Of a stretch of 64,000 nucleotides of DNA, positions 28,458-37,491 are shown in pieces. Origin of the DNA: Synechococcus sp. NOUM97013 (GTDB lineage: Bacteria; Cyanobacteriota; Cyanobacteriia; PCC-6307; Cyanobiaceae); the NCBI RefSeq assembly GCF_014279815.1, contig NZ_CP047941.1:62001-126000 (forward strand), given 5' to 3'. The translations under genes and the position numbers were made by a program. Numbering within the stretch: position 1 is the stretch's first letter; each line of letters opens with the position of its first letter. The notes below the pieces were generated by a model. The model saw nothing but the letters and a program-made list of their open reading frames with translations, was not told the origin of the DNA and searched no databases.

Positions 28458-29702
28458 TCAAATTTCTCGTAGTGAATCCAGCTTGTCTTGGAACGTGCCA
28501 AGCAGCAGCTGCAGGTAGCTGACCTTCCTTAATTTAATGTTGGAAGTGAGGCTCATGCCCACTTGCAATGGAAGCTGTTTGCCGCCCTTGAGAGCAAGTT
28601 GTTGGCTATCCAGTTGAATCAGAGCTGGATATCGGTACTCGGGCCGGTTCTCCTGTTGGCTTGGTGGCAGTGCATCGGATCCAATGTTCTTCACTTCGCC
28701 TTCAAGAACTCCGAAATCAGTGGCAGGGAATGAATCAATGCTCAGATCCGCAGGCATGCCAACTTTTACAAAACCAATCTGATTGCTTGGGATTTCAACT
28801 TTGGCCTGGAGTGTGTCGTAGGGCACGATCTTCATGACGGTCTCCGTGCCCTGGGCGACATAGCCTTCGCCTCTGGGCTTGAGGTCAAATACGATTCCGT
28901 CCACGGGTGATCGCAGGGCTTGATAGCGCAGATTGACCGATGCTTCTGTTAAACGAGCTTGTAATTCTTCTAGCTCAGCTTTCAATTGCTGAATCTGTTG
29001 TTTCTGCGAGGAGGTTTGGCGCAACCGTTCAACGCGGGCTTGCTTTAATTTGCCCTCTGTCTCAGCAACGATGTTGAGGCGCTCAAGGTATTGCAGTTCT
29101 GAAGTTGCGCCTTGTCGGTTGAGTAGCTCATAGCGTCTCAGCACTTCTTCTTGAAGTTCGAGGTTGCGCTCGAGCATTTTAATTTCTTCGTCACTCAGGA
29201 GCTGATATTGTCTCAGTTCGATTTCCTTCAGCTTGAGTTGGTTGGTTTTCAGTGTCTGGCTTTCCCTCAGTGACTTAAGTCGCTGTTGGGTGGTTTCGGC
29301 ATCCAGTTGCATCAACACTTGACCGGCTTTGACCTCTTCGCCGTCTTCCACCAGGATTTCTGAGGCGATTCCTCCCACTGGCATCTGGATCTCTTGAACT
29401 GAGCCGAGGGGTTCCAATTTTCCGCTGACGGTCACCACTTCGTCGGTCGTGGCCAGCGCGAGCCAACTGATGGCAAATCCCGCTGTGCCCATCAAGCCCC
29501 AAGTGGTGGCGCGCATCCAGCGCGGCGATTGTTGTATCGCTTCTCCCTCGGTGTCGCGCTCTTTGAAGAATCCTTCAGCAAAATCTTGCGCTGATTTGAT
29601 CGGGGTGGCGAAGCGTTTCGGCGTCATGTTGTTTTTTTCAGCTGGAGACGTCACCGGTTCTGAATGCCTTGGTTGTTGCTGGTGGGATGCACTGGACTTC
29701 AT
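28458..29702 (-). CDS. HlyD-family periplasmic adaptor (membrane fusion protein)
   Basis: The 414-residue protein links the inner-membrane ABC transporter of a type I secretion system to an outer-membrane TolC-like channel. A single transmembrane helix (TWGLMGTAGFAISWLAL) is followed by the lipoyl/barrel-sandwich start (VVTVSGKLEPLGSVQEIQMPVGGIASEILVEDGEEVKAGQVL), a long coiled coil with many Gln, Glu and Leu residues, and the second lipoyl half (LRSPVDGIVFDLKPRGEGYV). ATG 29702 was chosen: it follows the stop of the ABC gene by one base. No TolC gene is in the window. Confidence 0.92.
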   Translation of the reverse strand: MKSSASHQQQPRHSEPVTSPAEKNNMTPKRFATPIKSAQDFAEGFFKERDTEGEAIQQSPRWMRATTWGLMGTAGFAISWLALATTDEVVTVSGKLEPLGSVQEIQMPVGGIASEILVEDGEEVKAGQVLMQLDAETTQQRLKSLRESQTLKTNQLKLKEIELRQYQLLSDEEIKMLERNLELQEEVLRRYELLNRQGATSELQYLERLNIVAETEGKLKQARVERLRQTSSQKQQIQQLKAELEELQARLTEASVNLRYQALRSPVDGIVFDLKPRGEGYVAQGTETVMKIVPYDTLQAKVEIPSNQIGFVKVGMPADLSIDSFPATDFGVLEGEVKNIGSDALPPSQQENRPEYRYPALIQLDSQQLALKGGKQLPLQVGMSLTSNIKLRKVSYLQLLLGTFQDKLDSLREI

Positions 29703-29703
29703 G

Positions 29704-32655
29704 TCAGCCGGCCTCCTGTTGGCGCAGCAAGGCGTAATAGCGCCCTTGCAGGGCAACGAGTTCGTCGTGGCTGCCCACTTCCACGATGGCGCCCTGATGC
29801 ATCATCACGATCTTGTCGGCATTGCGCACTGTGGAAAGACGGTGGGTCACGAAAAAGACGGTGCAGCCGCTCAGTGATTCGCGAAGGTTTTGGCAAACCC
29901 GCCGTTCGGTGTCGTAGTCGAGTGCACTGGTGGCTTCATCCATCACCAGCAACTTGGGGTTGGCCAGCAACGTGCGTGCAATGGCCAGGCGTTGACGTTG
30001 ACCACCGGAGAGGCTGGCGCCGCGCTCCCCCAGTTCGGTGCTGTAACCCGATGACAATCCCATGATGAATTCATGGGCGCAGGCAATTTGCGCAGCTGTG
30101 GCAATCTCCTCTCCGCTGGCGTTGGGGTCGGTGAGGGCGATGTTGTCGCTCACACTGCCGGAGAACAGCAGTGGATCCTGGGGCACGATGCCGATTTGGC
30201 GTCGCAGGGAATACAGCTCCACTTTGTCGATGTCGTAGCCGTCGATCAGAATCCGGCCCTCTTCCGGTGAGTAGAGCCGGGGTAGCAATTTCATCAGGGT
30301 GCTCTTTCCGCTGCCGCTCTGACCCACCACACCCACGAAGGTGCCAGCGGGGATCTCGAGGTTGATGTTTTTCAGCACCTGAGGTTTGCCGGCCCCGAAG
30401 CGGAACTGCAGATCTTCAAAGTTCACCTGGCCATGCAGGGGCGGCAGAGGGATCTTGCCTTTGTCCAGTTCAGTGGATTCCTCAGGCGTGTCCACGATGT
30501 CGGCCAAGCGTTCGAAGCTCACGCGCAGCTCTTGGATGCGTTGCCAGATCGTGGACAACCGCAGCAACGGCTGGGTGACATAGCCACTGATGATGCGGAA
30601 GGCGATCAGCTGGCCAAGGGTGAGCTGACCATCCAGCACCAAGCTGGCGCCCACCCAAAGCACCATCAGCTGGGACAGCTTTTGCAGCACTTGCCCGGTC
30701 TGATTGAGAGCGGTGCCGGTGATGGTTTTTTCATAACTACGGTCGATGTATTTGGCGTAGCGCTCCTGCCACTTCCAGCGGCTCACCATCTCCACGTTTT
30801 GAGCCTTAACCGTTTGGATGCCTGTGAGCACCTCTACCAAGTGCGACTGGGTGCGGGCATTTTCTTCAGCGGCTTGGCGGAACTGCCTGCGGAACAGTGG
30901 TGCACCCACCAGGGTGATCCCTACTTGGATCGGCACCACGATCAAGGCGATCAAGGTGAGCAACCAGCTGTAGAACGCCATCACAGCGATGTAAATCACC
31001 GAGAAAGCGGCGTCGATCACGGTGGTGAGCGCTTCACCTGTGAGGAAGTTGCGGATCTTCTCTAGTTCGGCCACCCGTGTGCCCAACTCACCAACGGGTC
31101 GACGGTCGAAGTAGCCAACCGGCAGTCGCAGCAGATGATCGATCACCTCAGCGCCAAGGCGCATGTCGATGCGGTTGGTGGTGTCAGCGAACATGAACGT
31201 GCGCAGGCTTCCCAGCAACCCTTCAAAAATGGTCACGGCCACCAGGGCGATACCCAGAACTTGCAGTGTGTCTAGGCTGCGCTGAGCGATCACTTTGTCG
31301 ATGATCACCTGGATCAGCAGTGGATTGGCCAGAGTGAATAGCTGCACCACAAAGGATGAGCCGAGCACCATCAGCAAGGTGGAGCGGTAGCGCTGGAGCG
31401 CCGGCAGGAACCACGCGAAGTTGAACTTGGCGTCTGGCGTGGCGCTGGTGCGGTCCACCAAAATCACCTCGAAACCATCGGGCGCCGTTTCGGCGATTGT
31501 TGTGGGGCTGAGCTCCAGCCAGCCGAGCCTGGGATGCGCCATCAGCAGGCCGTTGGCATCGCTGCGCACCACGACCCCGAAGCCGTCAGCCCAGCTCATC
31601 AAGCAGGGCACATTCATGCGGGTGCAGAGCGCAGGGGCAACTTTTGCGCCCGAGGCGTGCAGTCCCATGCCCGCAACCAGCTGACCCATCATCGGCAGGC
31701 TCGGTTCTTTGCCGCGTCCGAGCGTTTCCCGGATGGTTTTTTCCAGGGAATCGCGCCGGAACGGCAAGCCCATGATTTGGGCCAGCATCCGGAAACAGGC
31801 CATGCTTTCCCTGAGCGGGCCCTCTGCACTAATTAAGGCAACGGAATCCCGGGGGTCCTTCCCGGTGAGATCGAGGCTGGAGCGACTGTGAAGCTGAACA
31901 GCGGGGGAGGTCTCACCCGTTTCAGACGGGGTGTTGTTGTTGTCTTGATCAGCCTGCGGCTGATCTCTCCCCGCCACGATCTGCTCCACCATCAACCGTG
32001 GCAGCGTCAGCAGCCTGAGGTTGAAACGTCCTTGACTGATCGGCAGTGCATCGGATTGCTCAATGCAACTGTTGAGGGGCGCTGCTGTATTGGCACTGGC
32101 GACAAACATCTGCTGATCGGCGTCGATGTCTGCAGCGGCATCGCTGGACCCAGCTAGGGCGTTTGCATTCGGCAACACTTCCCTCAGGACATCCAGAATT
32201 CCGTAGGGCGATCGCTCGCTTTGATCAAGCAATGTTTGCAGCAGTGAGGCGAGCTCGGCTGGAAAAACGGTGCTGTTGCACCACACACGGAAGCTGGATT
32301 CTTTGGCGTAGATCTCGGCGATCAGCGCATCAGGCAGGGCCAGTGCTTCAAGATCCGTGGAGGCGCTGACTTCTTCGCAGCCCTCCGCTCTTAATAAGGA
32401 CGGCAGGCCGACCAGGTTGCCGGGACCAAGCAGTGCGAGGGTGTTGAGTTGATTGTTGTGCTGACCGAGCAAGCGCGCTTTGCCGCTCACAATCAGCAGA
32501 ACACGTTCCGGAACAAGGCTGGTGCTGCTTAAGGCTTGACCGATACCGAAGCGCACGATCTGACTGCGGGCGCTGAGAGTCTCAAACGTTTCTTCGGAGC
32601 ATCCCTGAAACGCTGGAATCTGCCGCAGCACATCGATCTTGCCGGAAACGGTCAT
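29704..32655 (-). CDS. Type I secretion ABC transporter with cyclic-nucleotide-binding-like and degenerate C39 domains
   Basis: The 983-residue protein has four parts: an N-terminal cNMP-binding-like fold (residues 1-130, e.g. LLIVSGKARLLG...LGPGNLVGLPSLLR), a Gln/Asn/Thr-rich linker, a C39-like domain (about 275-410), and an exporter half (six helices, then ATPase with GQSGSGKST, LSGGQRQR and VMDEATSALD). In the C39-like domain the residue expected to be the catalytic Cys reads Glu (RESMACFRML), and the expected His and Asp are also replaced. It should therefore bind substrate without cutting, as in RTX exporters of the HlyB kind. It follows the parvulin gene by 23 bp and precedes hlyD by one base. 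Confidence 0.93.
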   Translation of the reverse strand: MTVSGKIDVLRQIPAFQGCSEETFETLSARSQIVRFGIGQALSSTSLVPERVLLIVSGKARLLGQHNNQLNTLALLGPGNLVGLPSLLRAEGCEEVSASTDLEALALPDALIAEIYAKESSFRVWCNSTVFPAELASLLQTLLDQSERSPYGILDVLREVLPNANALAGSSDAAADIDADQQMFVASANTAAPLNSCIEQSDALPISQGRFNLRLLTLPRLMVEQIVAGRDQPQADQDNNNTPSETGETSPAVQLHSRSSLDLTGKDPRDSVALISAEGPLRESMACFRMLAQIMGLPFRRDSLEKTIRETLGRGKEPSLPMMGQLVAGMGLHASGAKVAPALCTRMNVPCLMSWADGFGVVVRSDANGLLMAHPRLGWLELSPTTIAETAPDGFEVILVDRTSATPDAKFNFAWFLPALQRYRSTLLMVLGSSFVVQLFTLANPLLIQVIIDKVIAQRSLDTLQVLGIALVAVTIFEGLLGSLRTFMFADTTNRIDMRLGAEVIDHLLRLPVGYFDRRPVGELGTRVAELEKIRNFLTGEALTTVIDAAFSVIYIAVMAFYSWLLTLIALIVVPIQVGITLVGAPLFRRQFRQAAEENARTQSHLVEVLTGIQTVKAQNVEMVSRWKWQERYAKYIDRSYEKTITGTALNQTGQVLQKLSQLMVLWVGASLVLDGQLTLGQLIAFRIISGYVTQPLLRLSTIWQRIQELRVSFERLADIVDTPEESTELDKGKIPLPPLHGQVNFEDLQFRFGAGKPQVLKNINLEIPAGTFVGVVGQSGSGKSTLMKLLPRLYSPEEGRILIDGYDIDKVELYSLRRQIGIVPQDPLLFSGSVSDNIALTDPNASGEEIATAAQIACAHEFIMGLSSGYSTELGERGASLSGGQRQRLAIARTLLANPKLLVMDEATSALDYDTERRVCQNLRESLSGCTVFFVTHRLSTVRNADKIVMMHQGAIVEVGSHDELVALQGRYYALLRQQEAG

Positions 32656-32678
32656 GCAGGCGGGGTTCCGCTACGCGA

Positions 32679-33389
32679 TCAAAGTCGAGCCAGCTTACAG
32701 AGCATTTCTTCTTGGATCCACTCCTGGAACAATTCGGTCGTCATTTGCTCAGCGGTGGCCGCGTCGAAGCGAGCGGCTTCGTAACGCTCCAGTCGTGCCA
32801 CCAGCCACCATTGCTCAATGTTGAAGGGCTCCAGCAGTTGTCCCGGTTGGCTGGTGCGTAGCCGTTCGCTTAGAGCGGGGTGGGCCTGTCGCATCGGCAC
32901 CGGCCCCACGATTCCTTTGGTTTTGGCTTCTGGGCCCTGGCTGTATTGCGCCGCCAGATCCGCGAAGTTGGCTTCCTGGCCGGCAATGCGTAGATAGAGC
33001 TCGCGAGCTAGGAAACCATCCTTCACCCGCAGCAAGCTGTACACCACCTGGTCGAGTTGTTCTTTGCGGGCCAGAAAGCGCGCCTCGGCTTTGTGTTGGA
33101 AATGCTCCTGGCTGTAGAGGCGGACGCGCAGGGGCAACTCCAATTGCCAGTGCAAATCCTCAGCGCTCAGGCCGATGGCCTGGAGGTGCTGGTCCAGGGC
33201 AACATCATCCTGGATGTTCTGCTTTTGGAGGTAAGCGCTCCAGAGTTCCGCACATTGCTCAGGAGGCAGAGCAACCGATTGCACCGCCGTTGCTGTCACC
33301 TCAGCACGCACCCATGCCTTCAGCAGATTGTGCCGGCTCAGCAGAGCCTTTGTTTCCGGAGTGAGATCGTGAAAGGAGGGAGTGCTCAT
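32679..33389 (-). CDS. Parvulin-like peptidylprolyl isomerase family protein
   Basis: The 236-residue protein has a helical N-terminal half resembling SurA/PrsA chaperones and a C-terminal parvulin (PpiC) domain at about residues 135-205, seen in ANFADLAAQYSQGPEAKTKG and GIVGPVPMRQAHPALSERL with QPGQLLEPF. No signal peptide or lipobox is visible, so it looks cytoplasmic, which is unusual for this class. It is 23 bp upstream of the type I ABC gene and 24 bp downstream of wzt. A role in keeping secretion substrates unfolded is inference. Confidence 0.8.
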   Translation of the reverse strand: MSTPSFHDLTPETKALLSRHNLLKAWVRAEVTATAVQSVALPPEQCAELWSAYLQKQNIQDDVALDQHLQAIGLSAEDLHWQLELPLRVRLYSQEHFQHKAEARFLARKEQLDQVVYSLLRVKDGFLARELYLRIAGQEANFADLAAQYSQGPEAKTKGIVGPVPMRQAHPALSERLRTSQPGQLLEPFNIEQWWLVARLERYEAARFDAATAEQMTTELFQEWIQEEMLCKLARL

Positions 33390-33413
33390 CCGAGTGGGAA
33401 ACCGGGCTGCAAT

Positions 33414-34778
33414 CTATGGCTCCAGGTCGTTGGCAGCAGCGTTCTCACACACGCTGAGTTCCGGCGCGCTGCTGGAGAGATCCACCAGTCCGAAACCGAA
33501 GTTGGTTGTGCGGGGCATCAGAACCCGCAGTGCGCATCCATCGATGATGCGGTGTAGATAGATTTTTTCTGGGCAGTTCCACGCGCCTGCGTTGACGAAA
33601 TAGAGCCCCGGCTGGAGGCTGCCTTCAAAGCGAAAGCGGCAGCTAAAGCGCGTGCCCGCTTTAAGAGGCGCGAGGCTTTGGCCTAGCTCCGGGAAGCGTT
33701 GGCCGGTGATCAACTGGCCGGCTTTGTCGGTGATGCTGCAAGCCAGCTCCAGATTCTCCACCGCTTCATCAGCGTTGTAGTGAAGGATCACGCTGAAGCC
33801 TTCACCTTGGTGAAGCACGTTGCAGCGTTGGCCTGCGGCATCCAGGGTCTGCATGGTCTCGATCCTGAGGCCTCGGCTGGGATAGGCCATTCGGCTTTCC
33901 GGTTTCAGGTTCGGGTCGTAACCGCTGCTCTCGCCACTGGTGGAGGGTGCAGCGTTCGCTTCGCGTTCGGGATCCGGTTGATCGGCATTGGCTTCCAGTT
34001 GCACAAACAGTTTCTGGGCTTGGCTGCGCCAGTCCGCGTCACCGGTGTTGATCAGCCGTTGATAGATGGTGGTGATGCTTTTGGGCCGGCCAAGAAATTC
34101 CAGCTGGCCTTTGTGCAGCAGCATGGCCTGATCGCAGTGCTGCAGGATCTGGCCGCAGTTGTGGGTCACCAACAGGATGGAGGTGCCATTGGCCTTGAGC
34201 GCCTCCAGGTGTTTGAAGCATTTGCGTTGGAAGAATTCATCGCCGACGGCCAGCGCTTCATCCACCACCAGCACATCCGGCTGAATGTTGGCTTGCACCG
34301 CAAAGGCCAGCCGCAGCGCCATGCCACTGGAGTAGGTCTTCACCGGTTGGTGAACGAAGTCACCGATGTCCGCGAAGGCAAGGATGGCGTCCAGGTTGGC
34401 GTCCGTCTCGTCTTGGCTTAGGCCCAGCAGTGCCGCGTTGAGATAGATGTTTTCGAGGCCGGTGAACTCCGGGTTGAACCCGCTGCCCAGTTCCAGCAGT
34501 GCCGCCACGCGCCCTTCGATCGTCACGGTGCCACTGGTGGGCGTGAGTGTGCCGCAGAGCAGTTGCAGCAGCGTGCTCTTGCCGGAGCCGTTGCGGCCCA
34601 CCACACCCATGGTTTGCCCCGCTTCCAAGGCGAAGCTCACATCCTTGAGGGCCCAGAAGGGTTCAAAGAAGTTGCGCTTTCCTCGCCACAAGCCCTGAGC
34701 GAGGCGAGCGCGCGGTGAAGAAAACACGCGGTAGCACTTGCTGAGCTGCTGGGCTTGGATCGTGATCGGGTCAGCCAT
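33414..34778 (-). CDS. wzt: Polysaccharide ABC exporter ATPase with C-terminal glycan-binding domain (Wzt type)
   Basis: The 454-residue protein powers export of a lipid-linked polysaccharide. The ATPase occupies residues 1-250: Walker A GRNGSGKST, signature YSSGMALRLAFA, Walker B VLVVDEALAVGD and THNCGQI. Residues about 290-454 form a separate domain (GEGFSVILHYNADEAVENLELACSI, RFRFEGSLQPGLYFVNAGAW) typical of Wzt proteins that recognise the finished or capped glycan end. It pairs with the permease gene 15 bp upstream. Confidence 0.92.
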   Translation of the reverse strand: MADPITIQAQQLSKCYRVFSSPRARLAQGLWRGKRNFFEPFWALKDVSFALEAGQTMGVVGRNGSGKSTLLQLLCGTLTPTSGTVTIEGRVAALLELGSGFNPEFTGLENIYLNAALLGLSQDETDANLDAILAFADIGDFVHQPVKTYSSGMALRLAFAVQANIQPDVLVVDEALAVGDEFFQRKCFKHLEALKANGTSILLVTHNCGQILQHCDQAMLLHKGQLEFLGRPKSITTIYQRLINTGDADWRSQAQKLFVQLEANADQPDPEREANAAPSTSGESSGYDPNLKPESRMAYPSRGLRIETMQTLDAAGQRCNVLHQGEGFSVILHYNADEAVENLELACSITDKAGQLITGQRFPELGQSLAPLKAGTRFSCRFRFEGSLQPGLYFVNAGAWNCPEKIYLHRIIDGCALRVLMPRTTNFGFGLVDLSSSAPELSVCENAAANDLEP

Positions 34779-34793
34779 GGTTCAGATCTCCGC

Positions 34794-35615
34794 TCACATC
34801 ACATCTGCAAAGCCGCGGCGTGCTTTCTGGAAGAGCCGGAAGCACACTTCACACAGCACAACGCTGAGGGGCAAGCCCAGGCCGAGATAGAGCGGTGATG
34901 GTCCTTGACCGCTCACCATCACGGCCCGTGTTTGCTCGATCACCAGCACCAGCGGGTTCAAGCTCAGCACGGGCTGCCAGCGTTCGGGTAGGGCCGACAC
35001 CGGATAAAAAATCGCGCTTAAGAACATCAACACACTCAAGCCCACATTCACCAGCTGAGGCAGGTCGCGTAGGTAGACGCCCAATGCTGAGAGCAACCAG
35101 CACAGCCCCAGGCATCCCAGCAGCAAGGGCAACCACACCACCGGCAGCCAAAGCGCAGTGAGCGGAATGGATCCTTGCGCAATTAGTTCGAACAGCCCCA
35201 GCACCACCAGACTGGTGCAGGCGTGAAACGCGGCCGCTGCCACAGCCACGGCACTGAGCAGTTCGAGCGGGAAGATCACCTTGGTGACGTAGCTCGGTTG
35301 GCTTAGCACCAGGGTGGGCGCCTTGCCGATGCATTCCGCAAACAGGCTGTAAACGATCAAGCCGGCGAACAGATTGATGGCAAAGCCGATCGGCCCTGCG
35401 TCCTGCAGGTCGGGCCAGCGTGCTTTGAATACCGTGGAGAACACAAACGTGTACACCGCCAGCATCAGCAGCGGGTTGAGCAGGGTCCATCCCCAGCCCA
35501 GCAACGATCCCCGGTAGCGGGAGGCGACTTCGCGTTCGGTCAGACGCCAAAGGATGGTGGGATTGCGGGTGAGGGCGCCGAAGGCCTGGAGTGATCGCTG
35601 CATGGGAGCCCTCAT
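34794..35615 (-). CDS. wzm: Polysaccharide ABC exporter permease (Wzm type)
   Basis: This 273-residue membrane protein has six predicted helices and the ABC-2 signature. It opens with LTRNPTILWRLTEREVASRYRGSLLGWGWTLLNPLLMLAVYTFVF-like sequence (read in pieces) and continues with GPIGFAINLFAGLIVYSLF and LSAIFYPVSALPERWQ. ATG 35615 overlaps the stop of the upstream gene as ATGA; ATG 35603, preceded by GAGGG, is an equally credible start. Translational coupling to the 293-residue protein upstream is likely. Partner: wzt at 33414. Confidence 0.92.
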   Translation of the reverse strand: MRAPMQRSLQAFGALTRNPTILWRLTEREVASRYRGSLLGWGWTLLNPLLMLAVYTFVFSTVFKARWPDLQDAGPIGFAINLFAGLIVYSLFAECIGKAPTLVLSQPSYVTKVIFPLELLSAVAVAAAAFHACTSLVVLGLFELIAQGSIPLTALWLPVVWLPLLLGCLGLCWLLSALGVYLRDLPQLVNVGLSVLMFLSAIFYPVSALPERWQPVLSLNPLVLVIEQTRAVMVSGQGPSPLYLGLGLPLSVVLCEVCFRLFQKARRGFADVM

Positions 35616-36493
35616 CCGGCCTGGTGGGGAAACGTGTTCAGGTAGCTGCGGAAGGAGGGATGACCATGTTCCACCTGTAGGAACCGCCAATGCTTCAAGC
35701 TGGGCTTCATCACCGGATAGCGGTGCAGCACGGTGAGGGTGGCGGCGGTTTCCAGCGGTCCCACAAAGCCTTCTCGCGGCAGCGGTTGCTGACTGAGCTC
35801 CTCGGCTTGTTGGGCGCTCAATACGAAACACCCGGAATGGGGGTTAGCGGTGAGATCGAAGTGCACGGCCTCTTGCCCTGCGTAGAGCCCTTGGGCGGCA
35901 TTGGCTTGCGGCTGCATGAAGCGGCCAATGAACTGGGGTGACAGGGGACCATCGACGAGCAATTGATGAATGCCCGCCTGATGCACGGGTTCGTAGCGGT
36001 GGGGCATCAATGAAAAACGATGCTCGGTTTTCTCCAGAAACCAGCGTTGCTTGTCGAAGAACGCGGGATCGTGGATGACCAAATCGTCTTCCAGATACAT
36101 CAGCAGGTCGGCACCGGCACGGTTGGCGATCAGGTGATCACGGCAGGCCAGGGGCAGCTCCCGGGGGTTATCGGGTTGCAGACGAACCACCTCGATCCGC
36201 GGGCCGAAGAGGTCCAACACCTGGGTCAGTTGGTGTTCGCCATCCGTGCACACACTGATCTGCAGCTCGAGTGGCGGCAGATCGGCTGGAGCGTGGTCGA
36301 TCCGTTTGTGCTGGATGTTGAGAACGGTGATCTCCGCTTGTCGCTGCAGCCCCAGAAGACTGTGCAAACAACGGTTGAGGGCGAGAGCGCGCTGAAATTG
36401 CCCACCGGCACGCAGTGAGCCATAACCCTGGGGGTTGGCGGCGGGATGCGCTTCCTCCCGGGCGTAGTGGGGAATGCAAATGTGAACGCGCAT
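35612..36493 (-). CDS. Probable glycosyltransferase-like protein of unknown specificity
   Basis: The 293-residue protein is not assigned to a named family. It begins MRVHICIPHYAREEAHPAANP, a beta strand as in GT-A enzymes. It has LLMYLEDDLVIHDPAFF near residue 135, where EDD resembles the metal-binding DxD of GT-A folds. Later segments contain the pair HFDLTANPHSGCFVLSAQQAEEL. No membrane helix is visible. It is the first gene of the minus-strand run that continues into wzm, overlapping it by ATGA, and it is divergent from rfbA. A glycosyltransferase role is inferred from the EDD motif and context. Confidence 0.6.
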   Translation of the reverse strand: MRVHICIPHYAREEAHPAANPQGYGSLRAGGQFQRALALNRCLHSLLGLQRQAEITVLNIQHKRIDHAPADLPPLELQISVCTDGEHQLTQVLDLFGPRIEVVRLQPDNPRELPLACRDHLIANRAGADLLMYLEDDLVIHDPAFFDKQRWFLEKTEHRFSLMPHRYEPVHQAGIHQLLVDGPLSPQFIGRFMQPQANAAQGLYAGQEAVHFDLTANPHSGCFVLSAQQAEELSQQPLPREGFVGPLETAATLTVLHRYPVMKPSLKHWRFLQVEHGHPSFRSYLNTFPHQAG

Positions 36494-36603
36494 GACTCGT
36501 GGGAAGGGCTGGATCCGCGTTCCTGCGCGCCAGAGTACCCGTCTTGCCTTGTGTTGAGCTCACGCAATCCCATGCGACCATCGCCGCAGTGCCGAGTGGA
36601 TGG

Positions 36604-37491
36604 GTGCAGCAGCGCAAGGGAATCATTCTCGCTGGGGGCAGTGGCACGCGCCTGCATCCCATCACGCTCGCCGTCAGCAAACAGCTGCTGCCGGTGTTCG
36701 ATAAACCGATGATCTATTACCCGCTCAGCACCCTGATGCTGGCTGGGATCCGTGAGGTCTTGATCATCACCACGCCCCACGATCGGGCGGCCTTTGAACG
36801 CTTGCTGGGTGACGGCAGTGCCTGGGGGATGGAGATCAGCTATGCCATTCAGCCCAGTCCAGATGGCTTGGCCCAGGCCTTTTTGATCGGGGCTGATTTC
36901 TTGGCCGGAGCCCCGGCAGCCCTGGTGCTGGGGGACAACCTCTTCCATGGCGGTGAGCTCGTGCCGCAACTGCTGCAGAGCGCTGGTCGGGACGATGGCG
37001 CCACGGTGTTCGCCTATCCGGTGCGTGATCCGGAGCGCTACGGGGTGGTGGAGTTCGCTCCCGATGGCCGGGTGATCAGCATTGAGGAAAAGCCCGCTCA
37101 GCCGAAATCGCGTTATGCGGTCACCGGTCTGTACTTCTACGACGCGTCTGTAGTGGAGCGGGCTCGGCGGGTGGTGCCGTCGGGGCGCGGTGAGCTGGAG
37201 ATCACCGATCTCAACCGTCAGTATCTGGAGGAAGGTCTGTTGCAGGTGCAACTGATGGGCCGTGGCATGGCCTGGCTCGACACCGGCACCTGTGATTCCC
37301 TCCAGGAGGCCGGCAGCTACATCCGCACCCTGGAACACCGGCAAAGTCTCAAGGTGGGCTGCCCGGAGGAGGTGGCCTGGCGCAAGGGTTGGATTGGTGA
37401 CCAGCAACTCCAGGAGCTGGCCGCACCCTTGCGCAAGAGTGGTTACGGCGACTATCTGCTCCAATTAATGGAGCATCCCGATGCAGGCTGA
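36604..37491 (+). CDS. rfbA: Glucose-1-phosphate thymidylyltransferase
   Basis: RfbA/RmlA makes dTDP-glucose, the first step to dTDP-L-rhamnose. The 295 residues contain [36 protein letters not shown]-type sequence at the N terminus (GGSGTR nucleotide loop), [15 protein letters not shown] and [24 protein letters not shown] 36604 immediately precedes the conserved [14 protein letters not shown] 36589 is an alternative, and no ATG is suitable. It overlaps rfbC by 11 bp. It is divergent from the glycosyltransferase-like gene at 35612. Confidence 0.95.
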   Translation: MQQRKGIILAGGSGTRLHPITLAVSKQLLPVFDKPMIYYPLSTLMLAGIREVLIITTPHDRAAFERLLGDGSAWGMEISYAIQPSPDGLAQAFLIGADFLAGAPAALVLGDNLFHGGELVPQLLQSAGRDDGATVFAYPVRDPERYGVVEFAPDGRVISIEEKPAQPKSRYAVTGLYFYDASVVERARRVVPSGRGELEITDLNRQYLEEGLLQVQLMGRGMAWLDTGTCDSLQEAGSYIRTLEHRQSLKVGCPEEVAWRKGWIGDQQLQELAAPLRKSGYGDYLLQLMEHPDAG

